Below are positions 1-8,353 of a stretch of 64,000 bases of DNA, piece by piece. How positions within the stretch are numbered: position 1 is the stretch's first letter; every line of letters starts with the position of its first letter. The position numbers and the translations under genes are program-made. The stretch is from Acidimicrobiales bacterium (GTDB taxonomy: Bacteria > Actinomycetota > Acidimicrobiia > Acidimicrobiales > Poriferisodalaceae), in NCBI GenBank assembly GCA_041394185.1, contig JAWKIQ010000003.1:744001-808000 (forward strand), written 5' to 3'. Below the pieces are notes generated by a model. The model had not been told where the DNA came from, made no database searches, and worked only from the letters and a program-made list of their open reading frames with translations.

Positions 1-674
1 CCCAGTTGGTCAAGCAGCGAATTCAGCTCGTCGATGCCCTCGTCGGCCGCTGCCCTGCTGACGACCTCGGTCCAGGCCAACGGACCAGCACCCAGCTCGT
101 CTGGTGCGTCATAGCCATTCCATGCGACCACCGCCACTTCCGCTCCCAATCCAGCCACGCGCCGAAACAGGTTCGAGGCCCTGCTAGCGGTCGTCGAGTC
201 GAAGTTCTCGACGCTGCTGCCCATGCCACCAACAACCACGGCCACGTTGCGTGCGGTAGCCAGATCGCCGAACACCTCGACTACTCGACCCTCGCCGGAG
301 GGGTCGAACTGGATGATCTGGCGGCCACCGTCGAGCAATGCCTCGACGGCGCGGGTCGGCCCGCCAGGCGACAATGCAGCCTGTGCTTCGAGAGCCATCC
401 GGGCTTCGGACAACTTGCGTTCGATCAGACCGGCCCTTGCGGCGGTGTCTGCGATCCGGAACGCTTCGACTTGCCTGCTGATCTGGCGGGTCAGGTCGTC
501 GAGCAACGCCGAGATGTGGTCGACGACCGCCGCACAACGACTGCAGTCGTAAAGGCCCGTCGAGCGCGAGCGCTGGGCCAGACGCCTCGCTGCCCGCTTG
601 GTATCCGTGCCGGCACGCCCGAGATTCGCCACCAATGCGTCGAGGTAATCGATGTCGGCGCCGCACCGGCTCAT
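1..674 (-). CDS. DUF1023 alpha/beta hydrolase, 3'-truncated by the window edge
   Basis: The reading frame is open from an ATG at 674 to the left edge, giving 224 codons with the C-terminus missing. The first ~120 residues look helical and rich in Ala, Arg and Asp. Residues ~150-215 then read as the start of a DUF1023-type hydrolase fold: 'NVAVVVGGMGSS', followed by 'FDSTTASRASNLF' and 'VVAWNGYDAPDELG'. The WxGYDAPD signature is typical of this actinobacterial family, which often has an N-terminal WXG100-like helical region. The catalytic serine lies beyond the edge. The ATG overlaps the stop of the upstream 99-residue gene (ATGA), so the two are probably translationally coupled. Substrate is unknown. 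The family assignment rests on one short motif block. Confidence 0.72.
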   Translation of the reverse strand, partial: MSRCGADIDYLDALVANLGRAGTDTKRAARRLAQRSRSTGLYDCSRCAAVVDHISALLDDLTRQISRQVEAFRIADTAARAGLIERKLSEARMALEAQAALSPGGPTRAVEALLDGGRQIIQFDPSGEGRVVEVFGDLATARNVAVVVGGMGSSVENFDSTTASRASNLFRRVAGLGAEVAVVAWNGYDAPDELGAGPLAWTEVVSRAAADEGIDELNSLLDQL

Positions 675-970
675 CGCAGAAGGGCCGCGTCGCGGCGCGC
701 CAGGGCGGCCAGGCTGACCAGCCGACGCCTCGCCTCGCCGCAGCGCGCGACCACATCGGCTGCCGCTGCAGCAGCGTCTTGTGAGTTGGGCCCGTCCCAG
801 AAACCTGTGCCAACGGCGGCGACCCTGCGGCCGGGCGCCGTCTCGAGCGCCGCGAGTGCTGCCGCTACCCGCCCCAGCACCACCAGTGCGTACTCGCAGT
901 CTGATGCCATTCGCAGCATTTCGACACGCCGGCCGTGGTCCGACGCGTCAAAGGTCGATGTCGACGACAT
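671..970 (-). CDS. Small helical protein coupled to the DUF1023 hydrolase
   Basis: This encodes 99 residues. The ATG at 970 is chosen because GAGGAGG lies about 7 nt upstream; a longer frame to 1051 lacks such a site. The protein is Ala/Arg rich and almost wholly helical by composition, with no Cys pair, signal peptide or membrane segment apart from one internal Cys near 'SDCEYAL'. It contains 'GTGFWDGPNS' mid-chain. Size and position before a DUF1023 gene resemble WXG100-like partners, but no clear central WxG turn is visible, so that remains a guess. Its stop overlaps the next start by 4 nt. Function is not recognised. Confidence 0.68.
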   Translation of the reverse strand: MSSTSTFDASDHGRRVEMLRMASDCEYALVVLGRVAAALAALETAPGRRVAAVGTGFWDGPNSQDAAAAAADVVARCGEARRRLVSLAALARRDAALLR

Positions 971-1135
971 GAAGATGCCTCCTCGATGGCCCGACCCCGG
1001 ACCAATCCTCAGCTCGAAATAGATCGAAATGCAGGGAGAAGTGCGGGCCAATCGTAACCGGGCGAGGAATCAGACCGCTACTTGATCTACGGTGAACGGC
1101 TTACACGGCCACTCACACGAATCCCCGGGGGCAAC

Positions 1136-3424
1136 ATGTCGATGTCTGGTTCGATCCTTGGTCACGCAGTTCTGCGCAAAGAGGACGAGGGCCTTCTCCG
1201 AGGCTCAAACGAATACTTCGACGATCTCGAATTCGACGGGCTCCTGCACGCCGTCTTCGTACGCTCGACGATCTCCCACGCCGACATCGTCGAACTCGAC
1301 ATCTCCGACGCGACGTCCATGCCAGGGGTGGTGGCGGTGCACACCGCTGAGACGCTTGCCATGCCGGACAGCCCGTCTCTGTTCACCGACCCCAGCGCGG
1401 CCAGACCTCACCTGGCCAAGGGTCGGGTTCGATTCGTCGGCGACATCGTCGCGGTGGTGGTGGCCGATAGCGAAACCCATGCCCGCGACGCAGCCGAGAT
1501 GGTCATCGTCGATTACGAGCCGCTCGACCCGGTGGTCGACGTCGAGGCCGCGGTCGACGAGGGCGCGCCGGTCATTTGGGATCAGATCGGATCGAACGCC
1601 GTGTTCCAGACGGCCCACCAGTGGGACGTCGATCCGCTTGCGGGTGCCGACCACGTCGTCTCACAGCGCATCGTAAGCCAGCGCCTCGCCGGAATACCCC
1701 TCGAGCCCAACGGCTGTGTGGTCGCTCCCGAGGGCGACAGGCTCGCTGCCTGGGTTCCCACCCAGAACGCCATCTCCATCAAGCCGCTCATCGCGTCGCT
1801 GGCCGAAGTCGAGCCAGAGAAGCTGCGAGTGGTCGCCCCGTGGGTGGGTGGCGGCTTCGGGAACAAGGCCGGCTACTATGTCGAGTTCGGAATCGTGACC
1901 CGGCTGGCCCGAGACCTCAATCGGCCCGTCAAGTGGGCCAGCACCCGCTCAGAGGACCTCGTGGCGCTCAACCAGGGCCGCGACTTCGTGATGAACGTCG
2001 AGATGGGCATCAACAACGACGGCAAGATCGTGGGCATGCGCTCCGATGTGCTGTCAGACGTCGGCGCCTACCCGCTGGTCGGAACCGTGTTGCCCACGGC
2101 CACCCAGATGATGTCGCAGGCTGTGTACGACATTCCCACCATCGCCTTTCGCGCTCGCGCTGTTTGCACCAACAAGACGCCTATCGCTGCCTACCGCGGA
2201 GCCGGCAGGCCCGAGGCCACCCAGATGGTCGAGCGCATCATCGACATGGCCGCCGCAGCCATCGGAATGGACCCCGCCGAGGTGCGCAGGGCCAACTTCA
2301 TCCCCAAGGACGCCTTTCCCCTCACCACCCGCACCGGCGCCGCGTACGATTCGGGCGACTACGAGACCGCTCTCGACGCCGCTCTCGAGGCATCGGGGTA
2401 CGCCGACCTTCGCGCCGAGCAAGCCCTCAGGCGCCAGTCGGGCGACACCAAGCAGCTGGGCATCGGCGTGTCGGCCTATGTCGAGGTGACGGCCCCCTTC
2501 GGCCTACACACCGAGTGGGGCAAGGTCGAGATCAACGACGACGGCTCGGCCAACATGTACGTCGGCACCTCGGCCCACGGCCAGGGCCACGACACGGCGT
2601 TCTCGATGATCGTCTCGGATGCCCTGGGCATTCCGATGGACAAGGTCAACCTCATCCAGTCCGACTCAGACACCATCGCCCAGGGCTCTGGAACCATGGG
2701 CTCGCGGTCGTTGCAGACAGCGGGTTCAGCCGTGAAGGTCGCAGCGGGCGAGGTGCTCGAGAAGGCGAAGAAGCTGGCCGCTCACCTGCTGGAAGCCGAC
2801 CCGGCCGACATCGTCGTGGGCGATGGCGGGCTGCAGGTCGCCGGTGTGCCCGCGGCCGCAATCTCGTGGGCCGACCTCAAGGCCGCCGCCAACGACGACT
2901 CGAAGCGCCCGGCCGACATGGAGGCTGGTCTGGTACACGAGCTGGTGTTCGACGGGCAGGGCTCCACATTCCCGTTCGGCGCCCACGTCTCGGTGGTCGA
3001 GGTCGACACCGAAACCGGCGGAGTTCAGATGTTGCGCCATATCGCGGTCGACGACTGCGGCACCATCCTGAACCCCCTGCTCGTCACCGGCCAGCAGCAC
3101 GGCGGTATCGCACAGGGCGCGGCCCAGTCGCTTTTCGAGTGGGTCCGCTATGACGAGGACGGCAACCCGGTGTCGGCCACGCTGATGGATTACCTGATTC
3201 CGAGCGCGGCCGAGTTCCCCAGCTTCGAGACCTCGAACACCGAGACCCCCTCGCCGCAGAACCCACTGGGCGCCAAGGGCATCGGCGAATCGGGCACCAT
3301 CGGCTCGACGCCGGCCATCCACAACGCTGTGGTCGACGCGGTGGCTCACCTCGGTGTCACACACATCGACATGCCGACCAGCCCCCTCGCCATCTGGGAA
3401 GCGCTGGCGGCGGCATCGAACTGA
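1136..3424 (+). CDS. Xanthine dehydrogenase-family molybdopterin-binding large subunit
   Basis: This 762-residue protein matches the CoxL/XdhA-type molybdenum hydroxylase catalytic subunit. The N-terminal a/b hammerhead region begins 'SILGHAVLRKEDEGLLRG'. The Moco-binding part contains 'GGGFGNKAGYYVE', the loop 'AYRGAGR' at ~352-358, 'GSGTMGSRS', and near the C-terminus 'GIGESGTIGS' (~715-725), which carries the base Glu of the family. AYRGAGR, rather than the Cys-containing AYxCSFR loop, marks a form-II or general aldehyde/xanthine dehydrogenase, not a true form-I CO dehydrogenase. The ATG at 1136 is preferred over an in-frame codon at 1082 because the family N-terminus starts here and CGGGGG precedes it. 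No FeS or FAD subunit gene lies next to it, so it is an orphan within this window. Substrate unknown. Confidence 0.9.
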   Translation: MSMSGSILGHAVLRKEDEGLLRGSNEYFDDLEFDGLLHAVFVRSTISHADIVELDISDATSMPGVVAVHTAETLAMPDSPSLFTDPSAARPHLAKGRVRFVGDIVAVVVADSETHARDAAEMVIVDYEPLDPVVDVEAAVDEGAPVIWDQIGSNAVFQTAHQWDVDPLAGADHVVSQRIVSQRLAGIPLEPNGCVVAPEGDRLAAWVPTQNAISIKPLIASLAEVEPEKLRVVAPWVGGGFGNKAGYYVEFGIVTRLARDLNRPVKWASTRSEDLVALNQGRDFVMNVEMGINNDGKIVGMRSDVLSDVGAYPLVGTVLPTATQMMSQAVYDIPTIAFRARAVCTNKTPIAAYRGAGRPEATQMVERIIDMAAAAIGMDPAEVRRANFIPKDAFPLTTRTGAAYDSGDYETALDAALEASGYADLRAEQALRRQSGDTKQLGIGVSAYVEVTAPFGLHTEWGKVEINDDGSANMYVGTSAHGQGHDTAFSMIVSDALGIPMDKVNLIQSDSDTIAQGSGTMGSRSLQTAGSAVKVAAGEVLEKAKKLAAHLLEADPADIVVGDGGLQVAGVPAAAISWADLKAAANDDSKRPADMEAGLVHELVFDGQGSTFPFGAHVSVVEVDTETGGVQMLRHIAVDDCGTILNPLLVTGQQHGGIAQGAAQSLFEWVRYDEDGNPVSATLMDYLIPSAAEFPSFETSNTETPSPQNPLGAKGIGESGTIGSTPAIHNAVVDAVAHLGVTHIDMPTSPLAIWEALAAASN

Positions 3425-3427
3425 CCG

Positions 3428-4069
3428 ATGCCACGGCTCGGCCAGGTAGGACGCGACGACGCCCACGGGTTTGCCCGGGCGGTCTATCGCTCGCTGTTCG
3501 GCGACCGCGACCCGGTCGCCAAACCCGGCACCGCCACGGGAACCCCCGGCAACTGGTGGACCGTCTTTGCACTGGTGCCAGACGCGTTCGACCACACAAC
3601 GGCGGGGTTTCAGTTCTACCGAAGCCCCGACCGTCTGCTCAGCCCCAAGCTGCGCGAGCTCGGTCAGCTGCGCGCCGGTTGGGTGGTGGGCAGTCGCTTC
3701 GTGTTCTCTCAGCACTGCAAGGCGGCCCGCGACGTGGGTTGGACCGACGACGAGATCGAGGCAGTTCCGCACTGGCAGGTCGCCGATTGCTTCGACGGGC
3801 TCGAGCGGGCGTTGTTGGCCTACACCGACGCACTGGCATTGGCGCACGGCAGGGTGCCAGAAGCGGTGTTCGACGCGATGCGCGAGCACCTCAGCGACCA
3901 GGAGATCCTCGAGTTCACCTACGTGACGGCCACCTACATCATGCACGCCACCATGAGCCGGGCCCTCAGGCTCGAATACGACGACGTAGACGACCCCGTG
4001 GTCGAGATCGATACCCCTGGCATGGGAAAGACCGGACTCGACGTCATGTCCATGGTGGACGACGCTTGA
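3428..4069 (+). CDS. Carboxymuconolactone decarboxylase / AhpD-like protein
   Basis: The 213-residue protein has the all-helical CMD fold pattern. The core reads 'LRELGQLRAGWVVGSRFVFSQHCKAARDVGW' in segments, with the characteristic His-x(2-3)-Ala at the end of the helix and 'TDDEIEAV' after it. A second repeat-like segment 'LSDQEILEFTYVTATYIM' follows. AhpD peroxidase homologues have a CxxC redox pair; here only one Cys is present next to the His ('QHC'), so peroxidase activity is doubtful. It starts 3 nt after the molybdenum hydroxylase stop, which suggests one transcript. A role in oxidative or aromatic metabolism is inferred from family and context only. Confidence 0.78.
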   Translation: MPRLGQVGRDDAHGFARAVYRSLFGDRDPVAKPGTATGTPGNWWTVFALVPDAFDHTTAGFQFYRSPDRLLSPKLRELGQLRAGWVVGSRFVFSQHCKAARDVGWTDDEIEAVPHWQVADCFDGLERALLAYTDALALAHGRVPEAVFDAMREHLSDQEILEFTYVTATYIMHATMSRALRLEYDDVDDPVVEIDTPGMGKTGLDVMSMVDDA

Positions 4070-4085
4070 CCTACTATTTCGAGCC

Positions 4086-4520
4086 ATGAAGATCGTCGTT
4101 TTGTTCGAGAGCCGTACGGGCAACACCAAACGAGCTGCCGAGTACGTCGCCGGAGCCGCAGCGGCAGCAGGTGGCGAGGTGCTGCTGGCGCCCGTCGCCG
4201 AGGCTCCTCTCGACGCTCTCACCCAGGCCGACCTGGTCTTCATCGGCAGCTGGACCGACGGCGTCATCGTCACCGGGCACATGCCAGGCGGGCGCAAGAA
4301 CCTCTACAACCTGCCGGACCTCTGGGACATCCCGGTGGCGGGGTTCCTGACACATGCGATACACCCCGGCAAGGTCACCCGCGCCTTCGCAAAGCTCCTG
4401 CGTTACAAGGGCGCCAATGTGGTGCTGGTCCGCACCTTCAACCGCAAGAAGCTGCCAGACGGCATTGCCGAGTTCGTAGCCGATGCCATGGCGGCAGCGG
4501 CGGTCGAGCTTCCGGCCTGA
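4086..4520 (+). CDS. Flavodoxin-domain protein
   Basis: A 144-residue single-domain flavodoxin. The N-terminal strand 'MKIVVLFESRTGNTKRAAE' ends in the FMN-phosphate loop (SRTGNTKR), and 'DLVFIGSWTDG' corresponds to the second isoalloxazine-contacting loop. Long-chain flavodoxins have an extra strand insertion; this one is of the short type. A -10-like TACTAT box lies 8 nt before the ATG and there is no Shine-Dalgarno, so a leaderless transcript is likely. This would let it be expressed independently of the two genes just upstream. It could donate electrons to the neighbouring molybdenum hydroxylase, but nothing in the sequence proves that. Confidence 0.82.
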   Translation: MKIVVLFESRTGNTKRAAEYVAGAAAAAGGEVLLAPVAEAPLDALTQADLVFIGSWTDGVIVTGHMPGGRKNLYNLPDLWDIPVAGFLTHAIHPGKVTRAFAKLLRYKGANVVLVRTFNRKKLPDGIAEFVADAMAAAAVELPA

Positions 4521-4526
4521 ACCTCT

Positions 4527-5249
4527 TCAGCGGCTCGCCGAATCGGCGATGGCCGCGTCCATCAACGACTGCAGGGTTTCTCGAAGCTCTGCGGTGAAGG
4601 TGGCCAGGTGCTCTCTCTTGACCCTGCCACCGTCGGGGTTGATCGGCGGGTCCATGGGTTCGCCAACCACGATGGTCACGGTGGAACGCCTGGGCCGCTT
4701 CGCTCCCGAGGGCAGTGCAGCCTCGGTTCCGAAGATTCCAATGGGCACCACTCGTGCGCCTGACTTCGAGGCCAGGTACGCGGTCCCGTCGAAGATCTCG
4801 CCGATGTTGTTGCCGCTTTGGCGGGTGCCTTCGGGGAAGACGAGCACCCGTTCGCCTTCTGCCAGCAACTGCTGGGCGGTGCGCAGAGCCTCGCGATCGG
4901 CCGATCCGCGCTTGACCGGGAAGGAGCCCAAAGCGGTGACGACCCAGCCCAAAGCCGCGTTCTCGAACAGGGACTCCTTCGACAACGACCTGCAACGCCA
5001 GTTCGGGGCTGCGCCCAGAAGCGGTGCGTCGAGGTTCGACCTGTGCGTCGGGGCCACGATCAGCGGCGTCGCGGCATCGAGGTGCTCGCGGCCGACCACA
5101 CGCACCCTGAAGTACGGGTACAGCACCCGGCGTATCGAAGTCCGGATGAACAAGTAGAACCACCAGCCGGCTTTCCCCTTCGCAGACATGAACCGTCTGA
5201 TTCTGTTCAACTGTTGTCTCCTCGCCGGGTTCAGGGGCTTGGCTGTCAC
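4527..5249 (-). CDS. 1-acyl-sn-glycerol-3-phosphate acyltransferase (PlsC family)
   Basis: The 240-residue protein carries the acyltransferase block I 'HRSNLD' (H-x4-D, ~65-70) and block III 'FPEGTRQ' (~137-143), with the 'VVPIGIFGTE' strand after them. These are the catalytic and phosphate-binding motifs of LPLAT enzymes that acylate lysophosphatidic acid at the membrane. The N-terminus has one hydrophobic patch ('GWWFYLFI') that may sit in the membrane surface. The GTG at 5249 is selected because AGGGGGC precedes it; the longer frame to 5369 would overlap the divergent helicase gene. It converges on the flavodoxin gene with a 6-nt gap. Confidence 0.86.
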   Translation of the reverse strand: MTAKPLNPARRQQLNRIRRFMSAKGKAGWWFYLFIRTSIRRVLYPYFRVRVVGREHLDAATPLIVAPTHRSNLDAPLLGAAPNWRCRSLSKESLFENAALGWVVTALGSFPVKRGSADREALRTAQQLLAEGERVLVFPEGTRQSGNNIGEIFDGTAYLASKSGARVVPIGIFGTEAALPSGAKRPRRSTVTIVVGEPMDPPINPDGGRVKREHLATFTAELRETLQSLMDAAIADSASR

Positions 5250-5275
5250 GCCCCCTGGGTAGCCTCGCACAACGT

Positions 5276-7993
5276 ATGGCGAGCATCCATTGTGGCAACT
5301 GCGGCGGTATCCACGAATCCGTGGCCGAGGTAAGGCGGTGTCATGGGGAGGGCTCGGTCCAGCCCGCACCGGTCGCCCGACCAGCCCATGCGCCCAGCGC
5401 CGGCCGCGGGCCCGCCGAACTGGGACGCAGCGTGCTGGTCATGCCGGGCCAGCCCGCCCCGGCCGAATGGCAGGGGTGCCCCCGCGTCTTCGTCGACTGT
5501 TCGGCGCCCGACGCCCAGGCGCTGGCCGACCTTCACGCCGCCTGGCTCGAGCGCACCGCCCTGGTCGTCGAAGTGCAGGGGCGACTTCCCGAACTCGAAG
5601 CTGCACCTGCGCGGCCGGTGTGGTCGTTGTCGCCAGGGCTCGATCTGCTACCGGACAGGCTCGAGTTCCTGTTGACGGCAAACTGCGCAGATGCCCGATC
5701 GGGCGACATCACGTTGACGGCTCTGGTACCGGCCTTCGAGTTGGGGGCGCAGCCCTGCGAGCGAGCCGACATCTTGCTGCCCGACGGGTCGCCCGCCTGG
5801 ATCGATGGCGGACCCCCCGACCTGGCGATGGCCGGTGGCTTTGCTGTTTTGCCAACCACCCACATCGAGCACGGTTCGCTGAAACCACACGTCATCGTCG
5901 AACCGACGGCGATGCTGGCCCCAGACCAACTCGAGGCCGTCAGCCACACGGGCGCGGCGGCACGCATCGTCGCTCCCGCCGGGTCGGGCAAGACCCGGGT
6001 CCTCACAGAACGCGCTCGCCACCTTCTCCGCGAGCGAAACGTGCCCTCGTCGTCGTTGCTGCTGGTCGCTTTCAACAAGCGCGCCCAACTCGAGATGAAG
6101 GAACGCACTTCCGATCTGCCAGACCTGAAGGTCAGCACCCTCAACGCCCTGGGCCTGGCGATCATTCGCGGCAGCGGGTCGTTCGCAGCGCCCAGTACGC
6201 GCCGGGGCACAGATGTCGTCGACGAACGCGCGGTCAGGCGAATTCTCGACGACCTCCTCGACCTGCGGCGCCGCGCCAACTCCGATCCTCTGGCGGTCTG
6301 GATCGAGGCCCTCACCGCCGTGCGACTGGGCCTCAGAGACCCCGTCGAGGTCGAGCGCAGCTTCGGCGGCGACGTCGACGGTTTGCCGGTGCTGGTCGAG
6401 CGCTATCGCGCCACCCTGTTCGAACACGGTCTCGTCGATTTCGACGAACAGATAGTTGCCGCTATCGAACTGCTATTGGCCGAGCCCGCTGTCCGCAAGA
6501 CCGCCCGCCGCGCCTGCCGAACCCTCCTGGTAGACGAGTTCCAGGACCTCACGCCAGCCCACATGCTGCTGATCCGACTCCTGGCGGGCCCCGCCTCGAA
6601 CGTGTTCGGCGTTGGCGATGACGACCAGACCATTTACGGGTTCACCGGCGCTTCCCCAGACTGGCTGGTCGACTATGGCCGCTGGTTTCCCGGTGCCACG
6701 ACCCACCCGCTCGAGGTCAACTACCGGTGCCCGGCGCCCGTGGTCCAGGCGGCCTCGAACCTGCTGTCTTACAACGCCTCTCGGGTCGACAAGCAAATTC
6801 GCCCGGCCCAGCAACACGGTGGGCCAGACCAAGCCTTGTCCGTGCACATCGCCGAATCGCCGGTGCAACTAACGGCCGAACTGGCGGCAGACCTCGCAGC
6901 GACGGCCCCCCACGACGTCATCGTCTTGACTCGGGTCAACGCGTCTCTCGCCCCGGTTCAGATAGCGCTGCGAGCCGCAGGAGTGCCCGTCACCAAGGCC
7001 GTAGACCTCAGATTTGCCGAACGCACTGGGGTCAGGGCCGCACTCGCATGGCTGCGCCTGGCCACCTCGGATCGGCTCGAACCCACAGACATCGCCGAGG
7101 CCGCCCGCAGACCTGGCAGGGGGCTCAGCGCCCGGGTCATCGAGTGGATGTGCGAGCATCGCGGCACACAAGACCTTCGGCGCCTTGCCGACCGGGTGCG
7201 TGATCGAGACGCGGAAAAGGTCCTCGAGTTCGTCGACGACGTCGAACTCGTGCGCATCGCGGCCCAACGCGGCGACGACACGCGCACCCTTCTGGATCTG
7301 TTGCGTGACGAGGTCGGGCTGGGCGGATCGCTCGACCAACTCGACGGCAGTAGGCGCAGCGTCGACCGCTCGACGCACGGCGACGACTTGTCGGCGCTGT
7401 CGAGCCTGGCCGACTTCCACCCACAGCCTGCGACCTTCGAAACCTGGCTCAGAGCCGAGCTGGAGGCACCGGGGGATCCCGACGGCGTTCGGCTCTCAAC
7501 CGTGCACAGGGTCAAGGGCCGTGAATGGCCCCACGTCATCGTCGCGGCGGCCGAAGAGGGACGCTTCCCGCACCGATTGTGCACCGACATCGAGGAAGAA
7601 CGCCGGGTCTTCCACGTCGCAATCACCCGCGCATCGCTGACCTGCGATGTGGTCGCCGACCGAGCAGCGCCCAGCCGTTTCCTCGCCGAGATGGAGGCGG
7701 CTGGCTCCCCAGCCAAGGCCAGGCCCGTGTCGAGCGTGCCGGCATCCGTTGTTCCCACGCCCGCGCCCGGCGACGAAAGCCTCCGCGACGAACTCCGCGA
7801 GTGGCGCCGCACCCGCGCTTCTTCCGATGGCGTACCGGCCTTCGTCGTGTTCAACGACCGCACCCTCGACGAGCTGGTTCAGATCCGCCCAGCCGATGCC
7901 AAGGCCCTCAGACGCGTTCACGGTTTCGGCCCCGCGAAGGTCAGTCGCTATGGCGAAGACCTCCTGTCGATCGTCACGTCCCATGCCGACTGA
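5276..7993 (+). CDS. UvrD2-like superfamily I DNA helicase with HRDC domain
   Basis: A 905-residue 3'-5' SF1 helicase. Motif I is 'APAGSGKT' (~232-239), motif II 'LVDEFQDL', motif III 'GVGDDDQTIYGF', motif V 'STVHRVKGREW' and motif VI 'VAITRA'. The last ~75 residues form an HRDC-type domain ('RTLDELVQIRPADAKALRRV', 'GFGPAKVSRYG'), the arrangement of mycobacterial UvrD2. Unlike that enzyme, about 225 residues precede motif I. They start with a zinc-knuckle-like C-x2-C-x14-C-H cluster ('CGNCGG' then 'RCH'). The ATG is preceded by TAGCCT 10 nt upstream and no Shine-Dalgarno, which suggests a leaderless mRNA. The gene diverges from plsC with a 26-nt gap. Likely role: DNA repair or replication-conflict resolution. 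Confidence 0.88.
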   Translation: MASIHCGNCGGIHESVAEVRRCHGEGSVQPAPVARPAHAPSAGRGPAELGRSVLVMPGQPAPAEWQGCPRVFVDCSAPDAQALADLHAAWLERTALVVEVQGRLPELEAAPARPVWSLSPGLDLLPDRLEFLLTANCADARSGDITLTALVPAFELGAQPCERADILLPDGSPAWIDGGPPDLAMAGGFAVLPTTHIEHGSLKPHVIVEPTAMLAPDQLEAVSHTGAAARIVAPAGSGKTRVLTERARHLLRERNVPSSSLLLVAFNKRAQLEMKERTSDLPDLKVSTLNALGLAIIRGSGSFAAPSTRRGTDVVDERAVRRILDDLLDLRRRANSDPLAVWIEALTAVRLGLRDPVEVERSFGGDVDGLPVLVERYRATLFEHGLVDFDEQIVAAIELLLAEPAVRKTARRACRTLLVDEFQDLTPAHMLLIRLLAGPASNVFGVGDDDQTIYGFTGASPDWLVDYGRWFPGATTHPLEVNYRCPAPVVQAASNLLSYNASRVDKQIRPAQQHGGPDQALSVHIAESPVQLTAELAADLAATAPHDVIVLTRVNASLAPVQIALRAAGVPVTKAVDLRFAERTGVRAALAWLRLATSDRLEPTDIAEAARRPGRGLSARVIEWMCEHRGTQDLRRLADRVRDRDAEKVLEFVDDVELVRIAAQRGDDTRTLLDLLRDEVGLGGSLDQLDGSRRSVDRSTHGDDLSALSSLADFHPQPATFETWLRAELEAPGDPDGVRLSTVHRVKGREWPHVIVAAAEEGRFPHRLCTDIEEERRVFHVAITRASLTCDVVADRAAPSRFLAEMEAAGSPAKARPVSSVPASVVPTPAPGDESLRDELREWRRTRASSDGVPAFVVFNDRTLDELVQIRPADAKALRRVHGFGPAKVSRYGEDLLSIVTSHAD

Positions 7994-8160
7994 CAGCGCT
8001 TGCACAGCTCGCAAGCCGTCGAATCTGTGAACAGATCGTGTCAAACCGATGTCAAGTTCACTTTCTGTGGAACCGATACCACGTTTCAACGTTATGAATG
8101 GTCACAACAGGGTTTCTCGGGCGTGGCCCCTGGGTACGAGCATCAGGTGAGGAGGTTGCG

Positions 8161-8337
8161 ATGCTCAGCATGACAGTCGTAGTTGCACTGCTCATCACGA
8201 TGCTTGTGATGGGTCTCGCCCCTGGAGTTCTCTGGATACCTCCGGCCCGGCGAACCCGCCGTCCCGATATCGAACCGGTCCAGATAAGCCACAAGGGTTC
8301 GATGGACCTCACCGACGACGAGTGCCTCGCCGCTTGA
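8161..8337 (+). CDS. Small single-span membrane protein
   Basis: A 58-residue ORF whose ATG sits 7 nt after a strong GAGGAGG site, the best ribosome-binding site in this part of the window. Residues ~4-26 ('MTVVVALLITMLVMGLAPGV') form one transmembrane helix. The rest is a basic stretch ('PPARRTRRPD') and an acidic tail ending 'DLTDDECLAA'. The following peptidase gene begins 16 nt after its stop, so they are probably co-transcribed. The family is not recognised. Confidence 0.6.
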   Translation: MLSMTVVVALLITMLVMGLAPGVLWIPPARRTRRPDIEPVQISHKGSMDLTDDECLAA

Positions 8338-8353
8338 GTTCACATCGTCGCAG

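Noticed and set aside
6..1022. Plus-strand open frame of 338 codons at the left edge
   Set aside because: Low-complexity Arg/Pro-rich translation; the opposite strand carries a DUF1023 match and a gene with a strong ribosome-binding site in ATGA overlap.
1136..3424. Carbon monoxide dehydrogenase catalytic subunit
   Set aside because: The active-site loop is AYRGAGR instead of the Cys-containing AYxCSFR of form-I CODH, and medium and small subunits are missing.
2726..4297. Long minus-strand open frame of 523 codons opposite the molybdenum hydroxylase
   Set aside because: It has no recognisable domain, is Gly/Arg/Val-rich as expected for antisense of high-GC coding DNA, and overlaps three well-supported plus-strand genes.
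8027..8061. Inverted repeat GTGAAC / GTTCAC with 23-nt spacer before the small membrane protein
   Set aside because: Arms of only 6 bp with a long spacer are expected by chance; no matching copy elsewhere in the window.
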